A stretch of DNA of 15,921 bases from Perkinsus olseni. Its lineage: Eukaryota; Perkinsozoa; Perkinsida; Perkinsidae. Position 1 is the first letter of the stretch; each line of letters starts with the position of its first letter. Position numbers and translations under genes: made by a program. Below the pieces are notes generated by a model. The model saw only the letters and a list, made by a program, of their open reading frames with translations. It was not told the origin of the DNA and did no database searches. Positions 6,684-13,591 of this stretch are shown here, piece after piece. The stretch is taken from positions 1 to 15,921 of the forward strand of contig JABANP010000826.1 in the NCBI GenBank assembly GCA_013115135.1. Direction: 5' to 3'.

Positions 6684-7559
6684 ATGAGCTACCTCGGCAT
6701 AGTCCTCATCTACCTGACGATAGGTCCATCTCACGGTAGTCAATCCCTACCCGAAGCTCGACCTGTGCAATGGCTCTTCGGCTCACCCGTCGCCAACGAT
6801 AACCGTTACTATATCGAGCCATTGAGAAGAAATGAAGAATACGATGTGAGCACTCCCGGGCCCACAATAACCGATGGGTTCCATTGCAGAGCGGTGAAGC
6901 AGCTGACTACTGAACCCAAGGATAGCCCAATCAGCATCGTGTGGGTGTACGGAATAGATGAGCAGACTAACAGACAGAGGACGTCCATGGCAACGGCACA
7001 CACCGACGACCCAAATCAATAATGCTTCTCATCTATTGACCCGCCCAGAGAGGTTGCCCTGCGTGAGTTGAACGAGATCTGCAACACTGTGGGTTTCCGA
7101 GTTCTAAACACTTCTGATCCCTCCGCGATTAAGGATGGCACATACTCTGGAGATAAGTTCTCTTTGATGGGACTAGAGGCTGTCGTGCAAGGCGGCAAAA
7201 TAAACCACTTGACAAGCCACGATGCCGTGTCGCCAAACATTGACAAACTTTCCTACTTTGGAGTCGGTCACGTCATTTCGGTGACCGTCGGGAACCAGAA
7301 GAACCCCGACCAATACACCCGCAAAACAGGTACTCTCATCTTGGAACCAGAGTCGAGAGCGCTGCCTCTGCAGTATGATGCAATCACGAGGAGAAATCTA
7401 GGGTCCTGGGATCATGATAACACGGACTACGAAGATATCAATGAGAATGTGAGCGATGAGAGGGGCACAGGCAAACTCTGGGGTAAAGTGCACAAAATGG
7501 TGCGAGGCGCGAAGAGAATGGCGCACGGACTTGGCGCAAAGAACTACAATCATTTGTAG
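6684..7559 (+). pseudogene. Secreted-family protein copy A with one in-frame stop
   Basis: The reading frame is open from ATG 6684 to TAG 7557-7559 except for TAA at 7020-7022, where copy B reads GAG in REC. Both sides of the stop are in the same frame. The product would be about 290 aa: a signal-peptide-like N-terminus (YLGIVLIYLTIGPSHG), a body without familiar domain, and a C-terminal block LEPESRALPLQYDAITRRNL with a basic end. The upstream ATG used in copy B is ATA here. I do not recognise the family. It could be a recent pseudogene, a truncated 113-aa secreted product, or a base-call error. No other lesion is seen, so inactivation, if real, is recent. Confidence 0.65.
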
Positions 7560-8620
7560 AGAAGGTCGGATGAAGCTCAACAACGCTGTGAGACGCTTTG
7601 ATGAAACATGTGGATGTGGTGTGATGTTGATGTTGTGTTTAAACGATCCACAACGCGTTGCATTGATAGCGTGATGATAATGAAGACTGGAATGATGCCG
7701 ACAGACACAGTCTGCGAGACCGCCATTCTGTTGGTGTGAGTTCTAATCTCGGAGGCAGGCCCGACGAGATCTGGACGACAACGTCGCCTCTCACCTCGTC
7801 TTCGGCGTCTTATCATCATGTGGTAGGCCTTACCACAGGAGGCTGGGGCCCTACCAGGTAGGAGGCGCTATCTACTACGTCTGAGCGAGTTCGATCATTC
7901 AGGCCAGGATTCACTCGATCGATATATGCCTGCACAGTCGCAAGATACGAAATGCGTTTACATTCGGACTGAATGACCGACTACCATCTTGTTGACTAGA
8001 TTCACGGTCATATGTTGAGATTCGCAACTGAAGAGGTTACAAAATATCGTAGTAGACCGACTTGTTAGTCGATTTTCGACGTACAAGTAGCCTCCCCGAA
8101 TAAAAGTTTCGCCCACAAACACTATGCGAGATTAGCCCCACAATGATTCCCCATCGCCCACTCAACGCGAGTCGGCCCAACAGCCCTCTACAAAGCACCC
8201 ATTGGAGACCAGGTGCTTCGCCCAATGGCTGACCGCCACCCATGGTTCTGGATTGCACTCGTTCAGGTTCCAGTGTTTCCAATGTCTCCGTAGCAGTGAA
8301 CCCATCGCCAGCTGTGCTGAACCGGCTAACCACTAGCCTCCTCCGACTTGACGCGGCGCTCTTCCACTGGCTCGCAGCGTCTTGTCCAAAGCTCAAACTT
8401 CGAACTTTCTGGGTGCGCATAGACTCCGCTCATCTCCGAGATTTTCTTTTCGCGAGCGCAATCAGCTACCCGAAGAAGTGACTCGACCGTCGAGTATGCG
8501 GACTCGCTCGCCCTCTGTTTCGAGCGAGTTCAAAATTCCATGAATCCCCGCTTTCTCCACTTCTAGAATCTCACCGATTGCACAGTCCCTCGACCTCCGA
8601 CCCTTCAGTTCTCGTTATTC
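7560..8620. other. Spacer between the two secreted-family copies
   Basis: The left part is 3' flank of unit A and the right part from 8172 is 5' flank of unit B. Between them is the hairpin group 7819-7862. The ORF on the minus strand at 8037-8420 and that on the plus strand at 8242-8481 are not preserved in the matching part of unit A, so I call no gene. Confidence 0.6.
7819..7862. repeat. Linked GGTAG/CTACC palindromes
   Basis: TGTGGTA-GGCCT-TACCACA (7819-7837) is followed by CCTACC-A-GGTAGG (7850-7862). TGGTAGG at 7821 can also pair with CCTACCA at 7850. The GGTAG/CTACC core is shared with the palindromes at 4158-4180 and 6253-6300. Confidence 0.7.
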
Positions 8621-8629
8621 ATGACGACC
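8560..8629 (+). promoter_or_regulatory. Conserved 5' leader of secreted gene copy B
   Basis: Counterpart of 6614-6683. The AG at 8607-8608 is 22 nt before the ATG at 8630, the same spacing as in copy A. Confidence 0.5.
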
Positions 8630-9490
8630 ATGGACTACCTCGGCATAGTCCTCATCTACCTGACGATCGGTCCATCTCACGGTAGCCAATCCCTACCAGA
8701 AACTCGACCTGTGCAATGGCTCTTCGGCTCACCCGTCGCCAACGATAACCGTTACTATATCGAGCCGGTGAGAATGAATAAGATCTACGATGTGAGCACT
8801 CCCGGGCCCACAATGACCAATGGGTTTCAATGCAGACCAGTGAAGCAGCTGACTACCGAATCCAAGGATACCCCAATCAGCATCGTCTGGGTGTACAGAA
8901 TTGATAAGGAGACTAACAGACAGGGGACGTACATGGCAGCGGCGCAGACCGAGAACCCAACTCGCGAGTGCTTCTCGTCTATCGACCCGCACAGGCCAAA
9001 TATACTGCGTGAGTTGAACGAGATCTGCAACACTGTGGGTTTCCGAGTTCTGAACACTTCTGATCCGTCCGAAATTAAGGATGGCACATACTCGGGAGAT
9101 AAGGACTCTTCGATAAGACTCGAGGCCGACGTGAAAGGCGGCAGAATCAAGCGCTTGACGGCATCCGGTCCCGCGGTCACAAAGGGGGACGAAGTTTCGT
9201 ATTTTGGAGTCGGTCACGTTATTTCGGTGACGGTCGGGAACCAATACACAAGCAGGGATGGTACCCTCATCCTGGAACCAGAGTCGAGAGCGCTGCCTCT
9301 GCAGTATGATGCGATCACAAGGAGAAATCTAGGGTCCTGGGATCATGATAACACGGACTACGAAGATATCAATGAGGGTGTGAGCCATGAGAGGGGCACA
9401 GGCAAACTCTGGGGCGGAGTACGCAAAATGATGCAACGCGTGAAGAGAAGGGGTCAGACGGTTCGCGCAGAAAACTACAATCATTTCTAG
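8621..9490 (+). CDS. Secreted protein of unknown family, copy B (intact)
   Basis: Intronless ORF of 289 aa. The ATG at 8621 gives MTTMDYLG. The ATG at 8630 (286 aa) lines up with the only start of copy A and may be the real one. The N-terminus has a hydrophobic stretch YLGIVLIYLTIGPSHG, a likely signal peptide cut near GSQ, so secretion is inferred. The mature part has few Cys (three), no transmembrane segment, a motif LNEICNTVGFRVLNTSDP, a conserved block LEPESRALPLQYDAITRRNL followed by an acidic DHDNTDYEDINE, and a basic C-terminal helix. I do not recognise a domain. Compared with copy A, a stretch around residues 165-205 differs at most positions while both ends are nearly identical. In a parasite such a gene could encode a host-facing factor; that is speculation. 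Confidence 0.85.
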   Translation: MTTMDYLGIVLIYLTIGPSHGSQSLPETRPVQWLFGSPVANDNRYYIEPVRMNKIYDVSTPGPTMTNGFQCRPVKQLTTESKDTPISIVWVYRIDKETNRQGTYMAAAQTENPTRECFSSIDPHRPNILRELNEICNTVGFRVLNTSDPSEIKDGTYSGDKDSSIRLEADVKGGRIKRLTASGPAVTKGDEVSYFGVGHVISVTVGNQYTSRDGTLILEPESRALPLQYDAITRRNLGSWDHDNTDYEDINEGVSHERGTGKLWGGVRKMMQRVKRRGQTVRAENYNHF

Positions 9491-11128
9491 TGAGGCCAGA
9501 CTCAGTTGTATCATGGGAATGTGGCATGATGTTGATGCTGTTTGCAAATAACGTGCTTAATTGGCAGTAAGGTGATGATAGAGGTTGGAAGTTTATCGAC
9601 GGACTCAGTCATTCAGACTGACATTCTTTAGGTGTGTATCCTCATCATGATTGCTGGGTGGAGGGGATTTTTCCCAACAAAATTTCGTAGCAGAGTGGGG
9701 AGGGTCCCACGTAGCCTCTGCCTGTGACGCGCCGCGACCCACTATCCAGAACGCAGAATTCAAAACGCTATTTTACGAATGGCCCTAACGATTTTCCTGT
9801 AAATTTGTGACGACGACGCGTTGAATGAGACATCGAGGTCCAAGTTGTTCTCTGTAGTCTTGCTCATCTTAGTCTAGTCTTACTGTTTCTATACTCGTTG
9901 CTGTAACGTTTACTGTTTGATCCAAATCATTTATGTTTAGGATTTCTAATATCACCAACTGCACTTACCTAATCCCTCTACCCAGCTATCTCTCACTTTC
10001 AGGGGAAAAGGCCAATAACTTGGGCCCGAAGGTGTTGAGCACCTGCGGTCAATTCGCTAATGATTAGCGGCTAATCCTGAGTTGCCTACCCTTTGGTCTC
10101 CGTCTCCCTTCTACCACGGTTCATCTCAATCGTTATGAACTCGTGTCCGTCAACAACTTCCGCATCAGTAATGAGTCATCGGAGTCCAATTGCTCGGTCC
10201 AGCTTCCCATTCTATGGAGTGGTCCACGAACCAAGCTCATTATGTCCTTACATCGTGAGCTCTTCCCCGGCGGACACCTCAATCAGGCGCTGACAACAGG
10301 GGCTTTGATGCCAGTTGCATGGTACTGAATAACAGTTACTCCCTGTATTGCCTACCCTGTATAATATATCAGCTCCTGTCCTCTCCTTCCAAGTACTATA
10401 TACCAAAGCTGTGCCCTCCGCCCCACGATCGCTCGGGAGCGCCGGTCACAGCAGGTCGACACGAGTGAATAATTCTTCCTCAACTCTAGGGTATGAGCAA
10501 CAGCAACTTCCTCAAAGTTAGAGACAGGGGGAGACGAATCGTCTGCTTCTGGCAAGGCGGAATCTGTTTGCCTTTCCGATACGGGAGGCTGATAAGTGAG
10601 CCAATTGCGTCCTAAGTCCCAAATGCTAAGATCCTGAACTCCTACCCTTAAGCCCTGAGCTTAGGAATTAACGCTTGCCAAAGGCTTGCACGCGCCTTCG
10701 CGGAGGTGCGCGGGATTTAGGGCGAGCGAGAAACAAAATTCCACAGTTGGGGAATATAGGGATTTGAACTTGCAAAAAGTTTGGCGAACGGCCCGCGAAG
10801 CCTATCCTCTCGCGGTGCACCGCTTCGTCCCTGCTGTGTCCAGCTGCCTCACTGGTTCTCAGGACGTCTGGGTGTTATTGTAGAGGGAGAATGCGCTGTG
10901 AGAAGATGGTCGTGGCTAATCTCCCTGCAACTCGCACTCGTGTCAGCTGTCCATTTTCTCGGATGACACCCACAAACGCCCGAAGACCGTCCTTGCCGAG
11001 CAACTGCTCTACGGCAGGGACCACTCCTGGGACAGTAGGAAAATCGGTGGCGGTGAAATGAATTTTATGCACTTCTGTTTTAGAAAGGCTCAGTACTGTT
11101 CGACGACGAAGAAATCAGACAGCAGCAG
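9491..11128. other. 1.6 kb without a recognised gene
   Basis: To about 9640 it is 3' flank of unit B, then T-rich sequence with repeats of TAGTCTTGCTCA/TAGTCTTACTG type near 9857-9895. Short ORFs at 10093-10328 (+) and 10875-11072 (-) have plausible protein-like stretches (for example LLGKDGLRAFVGVIRENGQ on the minus strand) but no family I recognise. Upstream exons of the kinase-like gene could be hidden here. Confidence 0.5.
10030..10076. repeat. Hairpin plus three-armed palindrome
   Basis: AGGTG-TTGAG-CACCT (10030-10044) is followed by CGCTAAT-G-ATTAGCG (10055-10069), which overlaps GATTAGC-G-GCTAATC (10062-10076). This has the same alternating layout as 4158-4180. Confidence 0.75.
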
Positions 11129-12862
11129 ATGGCAATCCGAATGAGACACAGCGTTGATGGAGTTCCCAGTGTCAGGGTGCCGCCGTGTCAGTGTGTTGAG
11201 AAGATGACTCTGCAAGGGCTCGATTGCGTGGGCCTTATCCACGAGAATCCCTATAACGGGAGGAAAGTAATCAGCCTCGCCTCCTTGGACGGTCGAAGAG
11301 AGATGCTTCATCAGGTTGCTCTCATGCGTAATAGGAACGCTGACTGTAGCCGCCATGAGAAGGTCATAGCGAAGATTTGGCCAAACACCCATCTGGATGC
11401 CACTCGCCAGGCCTTGGGCACTCGAGACGTCGAAAGCCGCATGAAGAAACTGGTGGGAGGCTCTAACGGAAGGAGTGTCGCGTGACTTGCCACCGCTCAG
11501 GTGGTCGAAGACGCTGAGAGGGAGTCTATACTTCTGTCACAGTTGGCTGATGATGGCAATGGCTGTGCGGTAGTACGGAGAGGGGACTTGTTCTGTCGAG
11601 CGAAGCTTTCTTTATACACGGTGCTGTACTACATTCGCCACGTCTCTCAGCACAAAAGACGCCGGCTGACACGCCAACAATACATTATAGTCGTCTTAAA
11701 AATTCTTCCGATTTGCCAGCTGCTGCGGTCTTCTTATTGTGGAGTCCTGAGCTTTCTCTTTACCTCGCCAACTGCTACGGTCTTCATACTGTCGCCAGCT
11801 GCTGCGGTCTACTGTATGCTATGACTTGTTCTGTCATAGGGGCGTTGCTCAGGTTCGACCACTGAAAACCTTCACCTGCCAACCTGGATCCGAGCCTGTA
11901 CTGGTCAGCACCGGCTGCACTTCTGGTGCTACATATTTCATAAGAGAATACTGCAACTACGGCGACCTCAGTCAGTATGTCACCCGTTGTCAGGATATGT
12001 AAGCACTCTCGAGACATCCACGATTCCGTCACCCTACCTAACCTTCAGGTACCAGATCGAGGGTAGCCATCTAGGTCTCAGGTGGTATCTTTCAGCCAAG
12101 GACGCTGTACGGCAGGCCATAGAATGCATCAGGACCGTTCACGATGCAGGGTAATAGAAAGACTATGCAGTCCCCTTGCCCTAATATCAGTAGTGCCCTC
12201 AGGTACGCCTTGCTCGACGTCGACATGAGTCAGTTCGGAGTGATGGACTTCCGCGGCTACGGCTCTGGTCTTGACCTTGATGGTCCCCAGCCGATCCAGG
12301 TCAAGATCATCGATGCTGGCCAAGCCACCGGTGAGCCGCCTCGCCACCTCCATCGTCACAGCCATGGATTGTGGTCTGTTCCTTCGTCAGGTCTCTCGAC
12401 CAACTCCGGTTCGACCATCGGTAAGCCCTCCACGCGATGCCCGGAGGCACAAAAAGCGGCTGTCCAAGCCGAGAGGGGCATTCCACCTGGAGAGAGGGTA
12501 GTACAGCATCACTTCCCTGCCGCGTGGCCAGCAGCGCATGTCCTCCTCAGAAACACTGGTCAGCGGTTCGTCAGGATACCTGGGCGGTCGGGTTGATGAT
12601 TTTCGACCTCTTATGGAACTCCCCCTGGCAGCTAGCGAGCGCCGACGATCCGCAATACCGACTGTATCGCGAGCGAGGGGTGAGCGACGCTCTCGAGTCA
12701 CTTTTCATCTGTAGTTGGAGCGCTCAGGTCAGAACCCTGGTCAAGCGTGTGCCCAGCTCTAGCAACAGATTCGGTGTTGCGCCCCGCGGTGTCGATATGA
12801 CTATGTCATTACGCGATTTGCTCCGAGGAACGCTCACGGCATGCGATAAGCCCGGGATGTAG
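11129..12862 (+). CDS. Kinase-like protein, probable pseudokinase, six exons
   Basis: Model of 421 aa: exons 11129-11452, 11501-11620, 11853-11998, 12082-12150, 12203-12497 and 12551-12862. Introns are 48, 232, 83, 52 and 53 bp, all GT..AG and in phase. Kinase landmarks in order: beta-3 Lys in KVIAKIWP (about K82), an alpha-C-like VVEDAERESILLSQL, hinge IREYCNYGDLSQYV, alpha-E AIECIRTVHDAG, catalytic-loop position YALLDVDMSQFGVMDF, VKIIDAGQATG at the DFG position, IPPGER for APE, and DTWAVGLMIFDLLWNSPW for helix F. The H and R of HRD are Leu, the loop Lys is Asp, the loop Asn is Gln, and DFG is DAG, so catalysis is doubtful. The final SLRDLLRGTLTACDKPGM is C-lobe. The start is uncertain, and no glycine-rich loop is clear. 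The second intron nearly coincides with an inserted segment bounded by direct repeats. Without that insertion the frame also reads through. Confidence 0.68.
11585..11835 (+). mobile_element. Possible introner-like insertion with 13-bp direct repeats
   Basis: GACTTGTTCTGTC occurs at 11585-11597 and again at 11823-11835. Collapsing the two copies removes 238 bp and joins RRGDLFC to HRGVAQVRPLKT in one frame. A GT..AG intron (11621-11852) covers most of the same segment and also keeps frame. The second repeat sits in a hairpin CTATGAC/GTCATAG (11819-11839). No clear terminal inverted repeats and no coding capacity. Confidence 0.5.
11715..11810 (+). repeat. Three copies of a 17-bp repeat
   Basis: GCCAGCTGCTGCGGTCT at 11715 and 11794, and a variant GCCAACTGCTACGGTCT at 11767. 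All are inside the segment bounded by the 13-bp direct repeats. Spacing is 52 and 27 bp. Confidence 0.8.
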
Positions 12863-13591
12863 GCCCTCGATAACTGGCCAATCGCCGAGTCTCGCCCCTC
12901 AGCTTTCCCTGCTCAGGTTCCTGTCTCTAGGAGCAGTGCTGGCCTCGCCGTGGTGGCAGGAAAATGATCACCCAGGAGAGAATGTCGATACTCCAACGAC
13001 TACCGGAGCTCTGGATTGACCTATCAAGGCGCATCATTCATCATCACTAAGAGATTCCCTCATTTTCATGTGTATACTAGTAGCTTCCATAGGCCCCCTC
13101 CTTCCACTGCCTCGTCCCTAGTCATTGCGCATTTTCTGATCTTATTTTTCACCTTTTTCACCATCACGAGCATATAGTTCCTAAACTGTTGCCGATTGGG
13201 TTGTACGGGAGCCATGGACCAGAAGATTCCAAGTCTTCGTCATCATCACCATAGTCGTCTGCGGTCCGTCTTCCGCGCTGTAAACTTTGCCTGCCTTACT
13301 GATTGGCTGCCTGTTGCATTGAAATCAAAAAGTATCATCTCAGGATCTCCAGCGTCCCCGATAAGCTGCGTTGTTAATTTCAGAGGGTTGCACTGGAGGT
13401 GTCCGGCTTTGTACTCTCGCTGTGCGGGTGAAGGGTATCGCTCAATGGTGGTAGTACTCGCAGGCAACACAGGGGCTGTTGAGGGCTGTAAGAGATCGCA
13501 TCGCTGCAGCCCCTCTAAACCTGATATCGGGGGACGGTCTGGGCCAAATGGCCCTGGTTTCTCTTGCAGTTGATACATTATATACATTCCA
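12863..13591. other. Spacer and probable 5' leader of the next gene
   Basis: No family-like ORF. It contains a hairpin GGGCCA-AA-TGGCCC (13541-13554). TTTCTCTTGCAG, ending at 13569, is a strong splice-acceptor sequence 22 nt before the ATG at 13592. It could end a 5' UTR intron or be a trans-splice site. The ORFs at 13196-13573 (+) and 13246-13659 (-) are probably chance. Confidence 0.5.

Larger units (their letters stand above)
5584..7740 (+). repeat. Tandem duplication, unit A
   Basis: Matches unit B over the 5' flank (from CCCAACAGCC at 5588 and the block AAAGCACCCATTGGA), the whole secreted-protein gene, and 3' flank to about 7740. Compared with unit B it has about 140 bp extra near 5662-5800 and about 480 bp extra between roughly 5960 and 6450. 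Confidence 0.8.
8172..9640 (+). repeat. Tandem duplication, unit B
   Basis: Second copy of the unit, matching 5584-7740 apart from the two segments missing here. The genes are close to identical in the signal region and C-terminal block and clearly different in the middle. Confidence 0.8.

Noticed and set aside
8037..8420. Minus-strand ORF of 127 aa
   Set aside because: It lies in the duplicated 5' flank, and the matching part of unit A does not keep this frame open. Probably chance.
8729..9244. Minus-strand ORF of 171 aa
   Set aside because: Shadow of the secreted-protein gene, copy B. The sense strand has the signal peptide and the conserved family pattern.
10875..11072. Minus-strand ORF with protein-like sequence
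   Set aside because: No family recognised, no supported start, and I could not extend it with splice sites. Noted under the gene-free stretch only.
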